A DNA stretch of 42,831 nucleotides from positions 1 to 42,831 of the forward strand of contig NZ_NIFO01000030.1 in NCBI RefSeq assembly GCF_002233755.1. Reading direction: 5' to 3'. This document shows, piece by piece, positions 32,859 through 42,168 of the stretch. The notes below the pieces were generated by a model. The model had not been told where the DNA came from, did no database searches, and was given only the letters and a program-made list of their open reading frames with translations. Numbering within the stretch: the stretch's first letter is position 1; every line of letters begins with the position of its first letter. Made by a program: the position numbers and the translations under genes. Origin of the DNA: Acinetobacter piscicola (lineage in GTDB: Bacteria; Pseudomonadota; Gammaproteobacteria; Pseudomonadales; Moraxellaceae).

Positions 32859-33500
32859 TTAGTTTTTATCGGGTTGTGGTGTTAAACGTAAATAGGGTTT
32901 AACCGCTGTATAACCTTTAGGAAAGCGCTGTTTTAATTCAGCTTCATCTTTGAGTGAAGGTACAATCACGACATCTTCACCATCTTGCCAGTTGGCAGGT
33001 GTTGCCACTTTAAATTTGTCTGTCAGTTGTAGTGAATCCACGACACGTAAAATTTCTTTAAAGTTTCGTCCAGTAGAGGCAGGGTAAGTAATAATTAATC
33101 GAACTTTTTTATTTGGATCGATAATCACCAATGAACGTACTGTCAGCGTTTCACTCGCATTGGGATGAATAAAATCATAGAGTGTTGAAACCTTACGATC
33201 TTTATCTGCAATGATCGGAAAATTGACTTGAGTCACTTGGGTTTCATTTATATCGTCAATCCAGCCTTTATGCGACTCAACATCATCTACAGACAGTGCG
33301 ATGGCTTTCACGCCTCGTTTTTCAAATTCATCTTTTAATTTTGCTGTGTAGCCAAGTTCAGTTGTACAAACAGGTGTGTAATCGGCAGGGTGTGAAAATA
33401 AGATTCCCCAGTGATTATCTAAATAATCATAAAACTGAATTGCGCCTTGGCTTGATTCTTGTTTAAAGTCAGGGGCTATATCGCCTAATCGTAAAGTCAT
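32859..33500 (-). CDS. 1-Cys peroxiredoxin (Prdx6-like)
   Basis: The 213-aa protein reduces peroxides through Cys45 in FSHPADYTPVCTTELG. It has the Prdx6-type features: VKAIALSVDDVESHKGWIDDI, FPIIADKDRKVSTLYDFIHP, VRSLVIIDPNKKVRLIITYPASTGRNF and a longer C-terminal domain (ANWQDGEDVVIVPSLKDEAE) typical of the 1-Cys group. No second Cys for a disulfide partner is seen in the C-terminal part, supporting the 1-Cys class; the reductant is unknown. GAGG lies ahead of the ATG. Single gene, divergent from secA. Confidence 0.9.
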   Translation of the reverse strand: MTLRLGDIAPDFKQESSQGAIQFYDYLDNHWGILFSHPADYTPVCTTELGYTAKLKDEFEKRGVKAIALSVDDVESHKGWIDDINETQVTQVNFPIIADKDRKVSTLYDFIHPNASETLTVRSLVIIDPNKKVRLIITYPASTGRNFKEILRVVDSLQLTDKFKVATPANWQDGEDVVIVPSLKDEAELKQRFPKGYTAVKPYLRLTPQPDKN

Positions 33501-33835
33501 TTTAAAACCTCAATATTTAGAAAAGTAGTTCGTTATTTGCTCGTCATGAATACTATTGCGTAGATTTTTTATAATTAAAAATAGTGTTTTTATATTTCTT
33601 TATCTGGAAAATAGATATTGCAGAATCAAACCATGAAAAAAAATCGTGTAATTGATCTGTTCTTCGCTGTAAATATCGATCAAATTTGCTACATTAATGC
33701 GCTTTAGCTCATATTCGCTAGAACTGGTGGTCAGATTTTTTTTATGGGTTTTGTGCAAAACCCTTGTACTTCAAATTTCTAGCACCATAATATCGTTTGA
33801 GAAAAAATTATTTCACAAAGATTTAGAGAGTTTAT
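33501..33835. other. Gap upstream of secA with a perfect hairpin
   Basis: The 335-base gap holds a perfect inverted repeat GGGTTTTG-TG-CAAAACCC (33746-33763) about 73 bases before the secA ATG, without a U-run. A 60-codon frame (33697-33879) runs across it and into secA but has no ribosome site. The position would suit a leader control structure for secA; no SecM-like arrest sequence is recognised. Confidence 0.45.
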
Positions 33836-36553
33836 ATGTTGGTAAGTCTGATCGGAGGTATCTTCGGTACAAAAAATGAGCGTGAACTCAAACGGATGCG
33901 TAAAATTGTCGATAAGATCAATGCGCTCGAGCCAACGATATCAGCTTTAAGCGATGCGGACTTATCTGCAAAAACTGAAGAATTCAAACAACGGTATAAC
34001 AAAGGCGAAAGTCTAGATCAGTTGTTAGCAGAAGCATTTGCGGTTTGTCGTGAAGCAGGTAAGCGTGTCATGGGGATGCGTCACTACGATGTTCAGTTGA
34101 TTGGTGGTATTACCTTACATGAAGGTAAAATTGCTGAAATGCGTACAGGTGAAGGTAAAACCCTCATGGGTACTTTGGCTGTATACCTGAATGCGATTAG
34201 TGGGCAAGGCGTACACGTCATTACCGTGAACGATTATTTGGCACAACGTGATGCTGAGCTTAACCGCCCATTGTATGAGTTTTTAGGCTTATCTGTCGGT
34301 GTGATTTATTCAATGCAATCACCTGTTGAAAAAGCTGAAGCTTATCGTGCAGATATTACTTACGGTACAAACAACGAGTTTGGTTTTGACTATTTGCGTG
34401 ACAACATGGTTTTCTCTATGGCAGAGAAAAAGCAACGTGGTCTCACTTATGCGATTATCGATGAGGTCGATTCGATCTTGATTGATGAAGCACGTACACC
34501 GTTGATTATTTCGGGTCAAAGTGATGATTCTTCACAGCTTTATGTTGCCATTAATAGTATTCCTCCGAAGTTAAAAGCTCAGAAAGAAGAAAAAGTTGCT
34601 GATGGTGGTCATTTCTGGATCGATGAAAAGCAACGTACTGTAGAAATGACTGAAGTTGGTTTTGAAACGGTTGAAAATGAACTGATTGAAATGGGTTTAT
34701 TGGCTGAGGGTGAAAGTTTATATTCTCCGGCAAATTTAAACCTTGTGCATCACGTGACTGCTGCAATTCGTGCGCGTTTTTTATATCAACGTAATGTTCA
34801 TTATATTATTCATGAAAATGAAGTAGTGATTGTTGATGAAAATACAGGCCGTACCATGCCTGGACGTCGTTGGTCAGAAGGCTTGCATCAAGCTGTTGAA
34901 GCCAAAGAAGGTTTAGAAGTTCAACCTGAAAACCAAACTTTAGCAACTACAACGTTCCAAAACTATTTCCGTTTATACAAAAAGCTTTCAGGTATGACAG
35001 GTACTGCTGATACTGAAGCGGCGGAAATGAAAGAAATTTATGGCTTAGATGTGGTACTTATTCCGACCCATCGCCCAATGATTCGTAATGATCAGAATGA
35101 TTTAATCTATTTAAATCGTAATGGTAAATACAATGCAATTATTGAAGAAATTCAAAAAATCCACGAAGCAGGTGTTGCGCCAATTTTGATTGGTACAGCA
35201 ACCATTGAAGCTTCTGAAATTCTATCTGACAAGTTGAAAGAAGCTGGAATTACGCATGAAGTTTTGAATGCAAAACAACATGAGCGTGAAGCAGATATTA
35301 TTGCGCAGGCAGGTTCACCACGCGCTGTAACGATTGCGACTAACATGGCGGGTCGTGGTACAGATATTTTACTTGGTGGTAACTGGAAAGCTAAGCTCGC
35401 TAAAATTGAAAACCATACTGCACAAGATGAAGTTGATCTAAAAGCAGAGTGGGATCGTAACAATGAAATGGTGATTAGTTCAGGTGGTTTACACATCATC
35501 GGTTCTGAACGTCATGAGTCTCGCCGTATTGATAACCAGCTACGTGGTCGTTCAGGTCGTCAAGGTGACCCAGGTGTGTCTCGTTTCTTCTTGTCTTTAG
35601 AAGATGATTTGATGCGTATTTTCGCAGGTGATCGTGTTGTAGGCATGATGCGTGCAATGGGTTTACAAGAAAATGAAGCCATTGAACATAAAATGGTGTC
35701 ACGTTCGATTGAAAATGCACAACGTAAAGTAGAAGCACGTAACTTTGATATTCGTAAAAACTTATTGAAATACGATGATGTAAATAACGAACAACGTAAA
35801 ATTATTTATTCTCAACGTGATGAAATTCTTCAAGAAAGCACACTGCAAGATTATATTGAAGAAATGCATCATGAAGTTGTGAAAGGCTTAATTGAGAATT
35901 ATATTCCACCAGAGTCAATCCATGATCAATGGGATATCAATGGTTTAGAAGTTGCTTTACGAGAAGATTTAGGTATTGATCTTGCTGTAAGCCAATGGTT
36001 GGAAGATGATCGTCGTTTAGATGAAGAAGCTTTGGTTGAACGTATTTCTGACGAAGTTATAACTCGCTATAGAAACCGTCGTGAACAAATGGGTGGTGAT
36101 TCTGCTGCAACATTGGAACGCCATTTTATGTTGGGTGCTTTAGATCGTCATTGGAAAGACCATTTGGCTGCGATGGATTATTTACGTCAAGGGATTCATT
36201 TACGTGGTTATGCACAGAAAAATCCTGAGCAAGAATACAAAAAAGAAGCATTTAACTTATTTGTAAACATGTTGGGTGTGATCAAATCTGATGTGGTGAT
36301 GGATCTTTCTCGTGTACATATTCCTACACCTGAAGAACTTGCAGAAATGGAAGCTCAACAACAAGCTCAAGCTGAGTCTATGCGCTTAAACTTCGCGCAT
36401 GATGAAGTGGATGGTTTAACGGGTGAATTAAATAATGTTGTTGTGGATGCACAATTTACTGAAGAGATGAAAATTGTGGCACCAGAAAGCCGTAATGCGC
36501 CATGTCCATGTGGTTCTGGTCTGAAGTATAAACAATGTCACGGTAAACTCTAA
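33836..36553 (+). CDS. secA: Preprotein translocase ATPase SecA
   Basis: SecA drives export of unfolded preproteins through SecYEG. The 905-aa protein has the first nucleotide-binding site MRTGEGKT (102-109), the DEAD-like [21 protein letters not shown] (Walker B 209-212), the second motor domain with [11 protein letters not shown] and [17 protein letters not shown], the helical scaffold and wing, and the C-terminal zinc tail with Cys890, Cys892, Cys901 and His902 ([13 protein letters not shown]) that binds SecB and lipids. All family parts are present at full length. The ribosome site is weak (AGAGAG). A strong terminator follows. Confidence 0.97.
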   Translation: MLVSLIGGIFGTKNERELKRMRKIVDKINALEPTISALSDADLSAKTEEFKQRYNKGESLDQLLAEAFAVCREAGKRVMGMRHYDVQLIGGITLHEGKIAEMRTGEGKTLMGTLAVYLNAISGQGVHVITVNDYLAQRDAELNRPLYEFLGLSVGVIYSMQSPVEKAEAYRADITYGTNNEFGFDYLRDNMVFSMAEKKQRGLTYAIIDEVDSILIDEARTPLIISGQSDDSSQLYVAINSIPPKLKAQKEEKVADGGHFWIDEKQRTVEMTEVGFETVENELIEMGLLAEGESLYSPANLNLVHHVTAAIRARFLYQRNVHYIIHENEVVIVDENTGRTMPGRRWSEGLHQAVEAKEGLEVQPENQTLATTTFQNYFRLYKKLSGMTGTADTEAAEMKEIYGLDVVLIPTHRPMIRNDQNDLIYLNRNGKYNAIIEEIQKIHEAGVAPILIGTATIEASEILSDKLKEAGITHEVLNAKQHEREADIIAQAGSPRAVTIATNMAGRGTDILLGGNWKAKLAKIENHTAQDEVDLKAEWDRNNEMVISSGGLHIIGSERHESRRIDNQLRGRSGRQGDPGVSRFFLSLEDDLMRIFAGDRVVGMMRAMGLQENEAIEHKMVSRSIENAQRKVEARNFDIRKNLLKYDDVNNEQRKIIYSQRDEILQESTLQDYIEEMHHEVVKGLIENYIPPESIHDQWDINGLEVALREDLGIDLAVSQWLEDDRRLDEEALVERISDEVITRYRNRREQMGGDSAATLERHFMLGALDRHWKDHLAAMDYLRQGIHLRGYAQKNPEQEYKKEAFNLFVNMLGVIKSDVVMDLSRVHIPTPEELAEMEAQQQAQAESMRLNFAHDEVDGLTGELNNVVVDAQFTEEMKIVAPESRNAPCPCGSGLKYKQCHGKL

Positions 36554-36579
36554 TTTGCACTGACCTTTTAAATTGACCA

Positions 36580-36610
36580 AAAAAGCAGAACAATTGTTCT
36601 GCTTTTTTTT
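36580..36610 (+). terminator. Terminator after secA
   Basis: AAAAAGCAGAAC (36580-36591) pairs with GTTCTGCTTTTT (36596-36607), loop AATT, followed by more T. Confidence 0.95.
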
Positions 36611-36699
36611 ACAAGTTATTACTGAAAGTTAATTTTGATTGCAGGAATGTCAATTAAATGCTATTAACTTGCTGGATTGGATCGTTCTGTGGAAAGACA

Positions 36700-37089
36700 A
36701 TGAAAAAATTATTACAACCTTTATTTTTTGCAACTTTAGCAATTCCAGTATTGGCATTTGCAGATACTGCACCGCAAACAACAACGGTTGAAAAAGTGCA
36801 AGCTGCGACAGGTGTAACGACTGCACAAACTGTCGTGAAAAATGAAACGACGACTGTGATTAGCCCACGTACAGGTATTCGCTATACCTTGGGAAATACT
36901 GGCGGACGCCCGATTATTCTCAAAACTGCAGCGATTGCAGCGGTGACACCTGCAACCATTAACCGTGTTGTGGCTTCAAATCCTGCTTTATCTGCAAGTA
37001 GTCAAGAAAAAGTAAAACAAGCTTTATTGGCTGTGGATACTACAACTGCCAATGCAACAGCGGTTACAGCAGCGCCTGTTCAACAATAA
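36700..37089 (+). CDS. Small exported protein of unknown function
   Basis: The 129-aa protein from the ATG at 36700 (ribosome site GGAAAG) has a clear signal peptide, MKKLLQPLFFATLAIPVLAFA, cleaved before DT. The mature protein is rich in Thr, Ala and Val with low complexity at both ends and a short more structured centre, SPRTGIRYTLGNTGGRPIILKTAA. There is no Cys, so no lipidation or disulfide. An upstream in-frame start (36658) would bury the signal. I do not recognise the family. It stands between two terminators as its own unit. Confidence 0.65.
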   Translation: MKKLLQPLFFATLAIPVLAFADTAPQTTTVEKVQAATGVTTAQTVVKNETTTVISPRTGIRYTLGNTGGRPIILKTAAIAAVTPATINRVVASNPALSASSQEKVKQALLAVDTTTANATAVTAAPVQQ

Positions 37090-37114
37090 ACATTTGTTGA
37101 TATTCAAGACGACG

Positions 37115-37143
37115 AAAGCCAGTAAATTTTACTGGCTTTTTCA
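37115..37143 (+). terminator. Terminator after the small exported protein
   Basis: AAAGCCAGTA (37115-37124) pairs with TACTGGCTTT (37130-37139), followed by T-rich sequence. Confidence 0.88.
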
Positions 37144-37267
37144 ATTTTATATTTAAATCAAGAATAATTTCTGATAGTAAAAATAGATAAGCATTTTAAT
37201 AGGCTCGATTTTTATTAAAATTTCTAATAAGCTGTGCTCTTATTATATTTCATATGGACATTTAAAA

Positions 37268-38488
37268 ATGGCTGTTGGTGACGTGTCTATGCCACATATG
37301 CATGTGGTGCAAGGGGTAAAAATTGGCTCTGCTGAGGCGTATGTACGTTATCCTAATCGACGAGATTTAGTTATTTTTGAATTTGCACAAGGAAGTAATG
37401 TTGCAGGTGTATTCACCCAAAATGCTTTTTGTGCAGCTCCAGTACATGTTTCAAAGCAACATTTAGCACAAGCTAATCCACGCTATTTAGTGATCAATAC
37501 AGGCAATGCCAATGCAGGAACTGGTAAATTGGGTATGGAAAATGCGCAATTGACGTGTTTGAAGCTCGCTGAGCTTGCTCACGTTGAAGAATTTGAAGTG
37601 CTACCATTTTCTACAGGTGTGATCGGTGAGCAACTTCCGATCGAAAGATTAGTGCAAGGTTTACAACCTGCATTAAACACTTTGAATGAAAACTCATGGG
37701 TAGATGCTGCTACGGGTATTATGACCACGGATACCACGCCTAAAGGAGCTTCTGAGCAGTTTGAGCTTGATGGTGTGACTTATACCATGACGGGTATATC
37801 TAAGGGTGCGGGCATGATTCGCCCGAATATGGCAACGATGTTGAGCTTTGTTGCAACAGATGTTCCTATTTCACGTCCCCTTGTTCAACAAATGTTAAAA
37901 GTCAGTGTTGAGCAATCATTTAACCGTATTACCGTTGATGGTGATACTTCTACAAATGATTCTTGTATTTTTGCTGCAACAGGTTTGGCAGGTGGTACAG
38001 AAATTAGCTCAGTTGAAGATCCACGATATATCATCGTTTTAGATGTTTTATCACGTGTAATGAAACGCTTAGCACAGTTGATTATCCGTGATGGTGAAGG
38101 TGCAACAAAATTCATTACTGTGACTGTGGAAGGTGGAAATGACACTCAAGAATGTTGTGATATTGCCTATAGCATTGCGCATTCTCCATTGGTAAAAACA
38201 GCGATTTTTGCATCAGATCCAAATTGGGGACGCATCCTTGCTGCGATTGGATATGCAGGTGTTCAAGATTTAGATGTTGAAAAAATTCAAGTGTGGTTGG
38301 ATGATGTGCAAATCTGTAAGGATGGTGGTGCTGCGGCTGACTATACAGAAGAAGCTGGTGCACGTGTGATGTCACAAACTGAAATGACGATTCGTGTTGA
38401 TTTAGGGCGAGGGCAGGCAAAAGATACGGTTTATACCTGTGATTTATCATATGATTACGTCAAGATTAATGCTGATTATCGTTCTTAA
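37268..38488 (+). CDS. argJ: Bifunctional ornithine acetyltransferase / N-acetylglutamate synthase
   Basis: ArgJ transfers the acetyl group from N-acetylornithine to glutamate, recycling it in arginine synthesis, and in some organisms also makes N-acetylglutamate from acetyl-CoA. The 406-aa precursor has the autocleavage site [12 protein letters not shown], cut between Ala189 and Thr190 to give alpha and beta chains, with Thr190 the nucleophile. Other markers are [44 protein letters not shown] and the C-terminus [11 protein letters not shown]. Complete length. GGACAT upstream is only a modest ribosome site. No other arg gene is next to it, as usual for scattered arginine genes. Confidence 0.95.
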   Translation: MAVGDVSMPHMHVVQGVKIGSAEAYVRYPNRRDLVIFEFAQGSNVAGVFTQNAFCAAPVHVSKQHLAQANPRYLVINTGNANAGTGKLGMENAQLTCLKLAELAHVEEFEVLPFSTGVIGEQLPIERLVQGLQPALNTLNENSWVDAATGIMTTDTTPKGASEQFELDGVTYTMTGISKGAGMIRPNMATMLSFVATDVPISRPLVQQMLKVSVEQSFNRITVDGDTSTNDSCIFAATGLAGGTEISSVEDPRYIIVLDVLSRVMKRLAQLIIRDGEGATKFITVTVEGGNDTQECCDIAYSIAHSPLVKTAIFASDPNWGRILAAIGYAGVQDLDVEKIQVWLDDVQICKDGGAAADYTEEAGARVMSQTEMTIRVDLGRGQAKDTVYTCDLSYDYVKINADYRS

Positions 38489-38499
38489 TTTTTAAATAT

Positions 38500-38529
38500 A
38501 AAAAGAGCCTCATTTGTGAGGCTTTTTTA
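38500..38529 (+). terminator. Terminator after argJ
   Basis: AGCCTCA-TTTG-TGAGGCT (38506-38523) followed by six T. Confidence 0.93.
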
Positions 38530-38637
38530 TAACAAAACATTTTTCGTGGTGAATTTCTGTGCGGTAGAACGTACAATCAATTCACAAATGTGTAAACGCT
38601 AGCATGACGCCAGCGACAAGGAAAGAGAAGACCTCAT

Positions 38638-39705
38638 ATGAGTGATGCGAATAATTTAATTGCCAACGAAGCAAAATCGATTGTGCAAGCGCATTTAGAT
38701 CGTTTAGGTGAACCGAAGGACAACAGTTTAAGTCCTGAGCTAAAGCAACAAAAGTTTGAGCAAATTAAAGCAGAGTTGCAAAAACGTAATGCGGTATTGG
38801 TTGCACATTACTATTGTGATCCTGAAGTGCAAGAGCTTGCAGAAGCGACAGGTGGCTGTGTTTCTGATTCATTAGAAATGGCGCGTTTCGGACGTGACCA
38901 TGAAGCGTCTACATTGGTGGTTGCTGGTGTGAAATTTATGGGAGAAACAGCAAAAATTCTTTCTCCTGAAAAAACCATTCTCATGCCAACACTCGAAGCG
39001 ACCTGTTCATTAGACTTGGGCTGTCCTGTTGATGAGTTCACAGCATTCTGTGACGCGCATCCTGACTATACTGTCGTGGTTTATGCAAATACATCAGCAG
39101 CCGTGAAAGCACGTGCAGATTGGGTTGTAACATCAAGTTGTGCGGTTGAGATTATTGAGCATTTGGATAGCTTAGGTGAAAAGATCATTTGGGCGCCTGA
39201 TCAGCACTTAGGACGTTATATTCAAAAGAAAACTGGTGCAGAAATGTTGTTATGGGATGGTTCATGCATTGTGCATGAGGAGTTCCGTGCGCGTGGTATT
39301 GGCAATATGAAAGCGCTGTATCCAAATGCAGCTGTATTGGTTCATCCAGAGTCACCTGAATCTGTAATTGATATTGCAGATGCAGTCGGAAGTACATCGC
39401 AATTAATCAAAGCAGCTCAGACGCTTCCGCAAGATACTTTAATCGTGGCTACGGATCGCGGAATTTTTTATAAAATGCAGCAAGCTGTACCGCATAAAAC
39501 CTTGATTGAAGCACCAACAGCAGGTGAAGGGGCAACATGTCGTTCATGTGCACATTGTCCATGGATGGCAATGAATGAATTAGATGGTATTTTGGATGTA
39601 CTGCGAAAAGGTGATCAAGAAATTTTTGTAGATCCTGCGCTTGCAGAGCGTGCTAAATTACCTTTAGATCGCATGTTGAACTTCAGCGCTCAATTAAAAC
39701 GTTAG
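38638..39705 (+). CDS. nadA: Quinolinate synthase A
   Basis: NadA condenses iminoaspartate (from NadB) with dihydroxyacetone phosphate to quinolinate for NAD. The 355-aa protein has [21 protein letters not shown] and the three cluster cysteines at Cys123 (TCSLDLGC), Cys210 (DGSCIVH) and Cys307 (CRSCAHC), each exactly ten residues later than in E. coli NadA (113, 200, 297), so a [4Fe-4S] cluster is expected. GGAAAGAGAAG lies upstream of the ATG. No other nad gene is adjacent, and a tRNA operon follows 150 bases later with its own promoter. Confidence 0.96.
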   Translation: MSDANNLIANEAKSIVQAHLDRLGEPKDNSLSPELKQQKFEQIKAELQKRNAVLVAHYYCDPEVQELAEATGGCVSDSLEMARFGRDHEASTLVVAGVKFMGETAKILSPEKTILMPTLEATCSLDLGCPVDEFTAFCDAHPDYTVVVYANTSAAVKARADWVVTSSCAVEIIEHLDSLGEKIIWAPDQHLGRYIQKKTGAEMLLWDGSCIVHEEFRARGIGNMKALYPNAAVLVHPESPESVIDIADAVGSTSQLIKAAQTLPQDTLIVATDRGIFYKMQQAVPHKTLIEAPTAGEGATCRSCAHCPWMAMNELDGILDVLRKGDQEIFVDPALAERAKLPLDRMLNFSAQLKR

Positions 39706-39783
39706 AAATTGTATAAAAAATATCTGAAATGCTTGATTAATATACATTTGGAGTGTTTTTTTAATTTTTTTTCAAGATAGGTG

Positions 39784-39812
39784 TTGACGTCTTCGGGCGT
39801 CACGCCTAGAAT
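39784..39812 (+). promoter_or_regulatory. Sigma-70 promoter of the tRNA operon
   Basis: TTGACG (39784-39789), a 17-base spacer, and TAGAAT (39807-39812), near the consensus. The downstream GC-containing GCACACCG is the kind of discriminator seen in stable-RNA promoters under stringent control. The first tRNA begins 44 bases after the -10. Confidence 0.8.
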
Positions 39813-39856
39813 GCACACCGTACCGCACGATGTGTGATACAAAAAGCTGAGATGAA

Positions 39857-39933
39857 CGGAGCATAGCACAGCCTGGTAGTGCACCTGGTTTGGGACCAGG
39901 GGGTCGTAGGTTCGAATCCTACTGCTCCGACCA
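39857..39933 (+). tRNA. tRNA-Pro (anticodon TGG), copy 1
   Basis: 77 bases with encoded CCA. Acceptor CGGAGCA pairs with TGCTCCG; the anticodon stem CCTGG/CCAGG encloses loop TTTGGGA; the T-arm contains GGTTCGAATCC. First of four tRNAs in an apparent operon. Confidence 0.97.
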
Positions 39934-39981
39934 ATTCTTCAAGGCAAGGTAATCATGTGATATTTTAGTATCATTGGTCAT

Positions 39982-40058
39982 GCGCCTGTAGCTCAGTTGG
40001 ATAGAGCATCCGCCTTCTAAGCGGATGGTCACAGGTTCGAATCCTGTCAGGCGCACCA
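39982..40058 (+). tRNA. tRNA-Arg (anticodon TCT)
   Basis: 77 bases with encoded CCA. Acceptor GCGCCTG/CAGGCGC is perfect; anticodon stem TCCGC/GCGGA with loop CTTCTAA, anticodon TCT for AGA/AGG codons. 48 bases after the first tRNA. Confidence 0.97.
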
Positions 40059-40100
40059 TTTATGGTAGTTTGATGTTATAGATCCTGAAAATGCTGTTAT

Positions 40101-40177
40101 GGTGGTTGTAGCTCAGTTGGTAGAGCCCCGGATTGTGATTCCGGTTGTCGAGGGTTCGAGCCCCTTCATCCACCCCA
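40101..40177 (+). tRNA. tRNA-His (anticodon GTG)
   Basis: The gene encodes the extra G(-1) at 40101, paired with C73, and CCA. Anticodon stem CCGGA/TCCGG with loop TTGTGAT. The acceptor arms GTGGTTG and CATCCAC leave a U-U mismatch at positions 5 and 68; the other six pairs are standard. Confidence 0.95.
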
Positions 40178-40193
40178 ATCTCTTATGAGAAAT

Positions 40194-40270
40194 CGGAGCA
40201 TAGCACAGCCTGGTAGTGCACCTGGTTTGGGACCAGGGGGTCGTAGGTTCGAATCCTACTGCTCCGACCA
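40194..40270 (+). tRNA. tRNA-Pro (anticodon TGG), copy 2
   Basis: All 77 bases are identical to copy 1 at 39857, but the flanks differ. It is the last gene of the cluster and is followed by a terminator. Confidence 0.97.
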
Positions 40271-40299
40271 ATTTAAGTGAAAGCTTAAATATAAATTAT

Positions 40300-40320
40300 C
40301 CGCTAACAAGCGGTTTTTTT
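40300..40320 (+). terminator. Terminator of the tRNA operon
   Basis: CCGCT-AACA-AGCGG (40300-40313) followed by seven T. A second stem ATTTAAG/CTTAAAT (40271-40290) directly follows the last tRNA. Confidence 0.9.
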
Positions 40321-40383
40321 ATGTCTGAAATTTGGCATTTAAAATAGAAGCTGAACTTTAAGTACAATTAAAAACAGTAGACA

Positions 40384-40410
40384 TAAAAAAGATCTCCGAA
40401 GAGATCTATT
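40384..40410 (-). terminator. Terminator of the yfiRNB-type operon
   Basis: In the minus direction AGATCTC-TTCG-GAGATCT (40407 to 40390), with a stable UUCG loop, is followed by a run of U. Confidence 0.9.
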
Positions 40411-40440
40411 TTAAAAAGTTGGATTATTGGAAACTGTAAA

Positions 40441-40920
40441 TTAAGGAATAATAATCACAGTGACACGACGGTTTTCAGCACGATGCTCTTCTGTCTCATT
40501 ATCGTGAATAGGTTGAGTCGAACCCTTACCTACAACTTTTAAATTTTGTGGATCAAATTTTTGTGTGATAAACACGTTGGCAACACTCTGCGCACGTTCT
40601 TCAGAAAGTTTTAAATTATAATCAGGATTTCCAACATTATCTGTATGACCAACGATTCTGAGTTTATCTAAACTATATTTATTGAGCTGTGTTGCTAAAC
40701 GAGCGATATCTGTTTGGTTTTCTGGCTTAATGGTGGATTCGTTAAAACCAAAAAGTAAACGCTCAGGCAGCCCTAAGCTCCAACCTTCATCTGTAAGAGT
40801 AAAGCCCTCCTGTTTTACAACACGAGCTTGTTTGTAGCTTAGACCGCCTAGATTCATACATCCAGAAAGTGCTAAACAAAACACAGCAAGGATCGTAAGC
40901 TGTAAATTTCTAAGTGACAT
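40441..40920 (-). CDS. yfiB: OmpA-family lipoprotein, YfiB-like
   Basis: The 159-aa protein has a lipobox ALSGC (Cys21), a short linker and an OmpA C-terminal domain (about 50-159): LLFGFNESTIKPENQTDIARLATQL, RIVGHTDNVGNPDYNLKLSEERAQSVANVF and AENRRVTVII, with the Asp and Arg that bind meso-diaminopimelate of peptidoglycan. In Pseudomonas YfiB is an outer-membrane lipoprotein that captures the periplasmic repressor YfiR and so releases the cyclase YfiN. Third gene after yfiR- and yfiN-like genes, which makes this reading likely. ATG 40920 is chosen because it begins the signal; longer frames do not. It starts 27 bases after the cyclase stop. Confidence 0.8.
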   Translation of the reverse strand: MSLRNLQLTILAVFCLALSGCMNLGGLSYKQARVVKQEGFTLTDEGWSLGLPERLLFGFNESTIKPENQTDIARLATQLNKYSLDKLRIVGHTDNVGNPDYNLKLSEERAQSVANVFITQKFDPQNLKVVGKGSTQPIHDNETEEHRAENRRVTVIIIP

Positions 40921-40946
40921 ATACAATTCTCTACATTTTAAATAAA

Positions 40947-42164
40947 TTACGAATGATAAATAAACCAATGATGTTGCAAAGATTTTGCCTTATACATTGC
41001 TTGATCCGCTTGAGAAATTAAATCTTCTGGGGTAGAAGCATGTTTCGAAAGCGCAATACCTAGACTGAAACTAAACGAAATGGATTGCCCTTTATAAATC
41101 AAAGGTTCTTCGCAGCATTTTATCAAATTTTCAGCAATAGAAATTAAATGTTCGATTTTCGAAACAGATTGTAAAATAATAGCGAACTCATCACCCGCAA
41201 GCCGAGCTACAAAATCATTTTGACGAATATTGTTTTTAAGTCTGTTGGACATCTCTTTCAGGACTTCATCTCCAACCAAATGCCCGTACTGATCATTAAT
41301 CGCTTTAAAATTATTATTGTCGATAAATAATAATGCAAGATTGTCACGTTGCTTTGAATCTTCAAATAAATTACACAAAACTTGGAAAAAATAGTTACGA
41401 TTTGGGAGCTGGGTTAAATGATCATGCTGAACTTGGTATGAAAGTTCATGGTTCTCATTCTGAAGATGTGTATGCCAAGATTGAATCTCATCCAGTAACT
41501 GGTTGAAAACGATGTTCAATTCTTGGAATTCTTGAATATCGTTTTGTGGGAATCTTAAATTATAAGCTTTTTGACTTTTTAATAATTCTGCGATCTGAAT
41601 GAGAGGTGAGAAAGAATGCATAATATGGCGATAGGTTAGATTAACAGACCACCATAATGCAAAAACCATGAATAGCATTCCAAAAGCAAGTCCAATAAAA
41701 ATTTTGAAAATAAACATTAGAATTTCATTGGAACTACCATAAAGAACAACATTACCTACGTGTTGCCCTTGATGTTGTACATCTAGCTTGATGGCTTCTT
41801 TTAGAAAAATATGATCAAAAAAATTCTGAATATAAGAATAATGCTGAACGGTTTTCAAACTCTTTGCAATCTCATGACCTTGAGCATCATAAACTTGAAT
41901 TGAACGAACAGAATGCTGAATGGTAAATTCATCAATAATTTGAGAGATTGCATATTTATCTGAAAACACTAAAGCAGGCTGAATACGCTCAGAAACAGTT
42001 CTACTGATTAATAACAAATTTTGCTTCGCATAAGACTCAACAGTAAATATTGAAATACTGACGAATGTTGAAGTACAAATCAGAAGGGTGATCGCAAAGA
42101 TCGTAAATTGAGATTTACGGAATAAGGTTTGTAATGAAGTCGATTTAAAAAAATTGTTGATCAT
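40947..42164 (-). CDS. yfiN: Membrane diguanylate cyclase, YfiN (TpbB)-like
   Basis: The 405-aa protein makes c-di-GMP. It has a membrane helix at 18-42, a periplasmic CHASE8/PAS-like sensor (RTVSERIQPALVFSDKYAISQIIDEF, IQVYDAQGHEIAKS), a second helix (FIFKIFIGLAFGMLFMVFALWW), a HAMP-like segment, and a GGDEF domain. The active loop reads AGDEF, an accepted variant, and RQND five residues before it fits the RxxD product-inhibition site. No EAL domain. In Pseudomonas and E. coli the periplasmic YfiR holds such a cyclase inactive. ATG at 42164 is four bases after the upstream stop, so translation is coupled; an in-frame TTG at 42209 is less likely. Confidence 0.85.
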   Translation of the reverse strand: MINNFFKSTSLQTLFRKSQFTIFAITLLICTSTFVSISIFTVESYAKQNLLLISRTVSERIQPALVFSDKYAISQIIDEFTIQHSVRSIQVYDAQGHEIAKSLKTVQHYSYIQNFFDHIFLKEAIKLDVQHQGQHVGNVVLYGSSNEILMFIFKIFIGLAFGMLFMVFALWWSVNLTYRHIMHSFSPLIQIAELLKSQKAYNLRFPQNDIQEFQELNIVFNQLLDEIQSWHTHLQNENHELSYQVQHDHLTQLPNRNYFFQVLCNLFEDSKQRDNLALLFIDNNNFKAINDQYGHLVGDEVLKEMSNRLKNNIRQNDFVARLAGDEFAIILQSVSKIEHLISIAENLIKCCEEPLIYKGQSISFSFSLGIALSKHASTPEDLISQADQAMYKAKSLQHHWFIYHS

Positions 42165-42168
42165 TAAT

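Noticed and set aside
33697..33879. 60-codon frame upstream of and overlapping secA as a real gene
   Set aside because: No ribosome site, overlaps secA by 44 bases, and a frame of this length is expected by chance; kept only as a weak finding.
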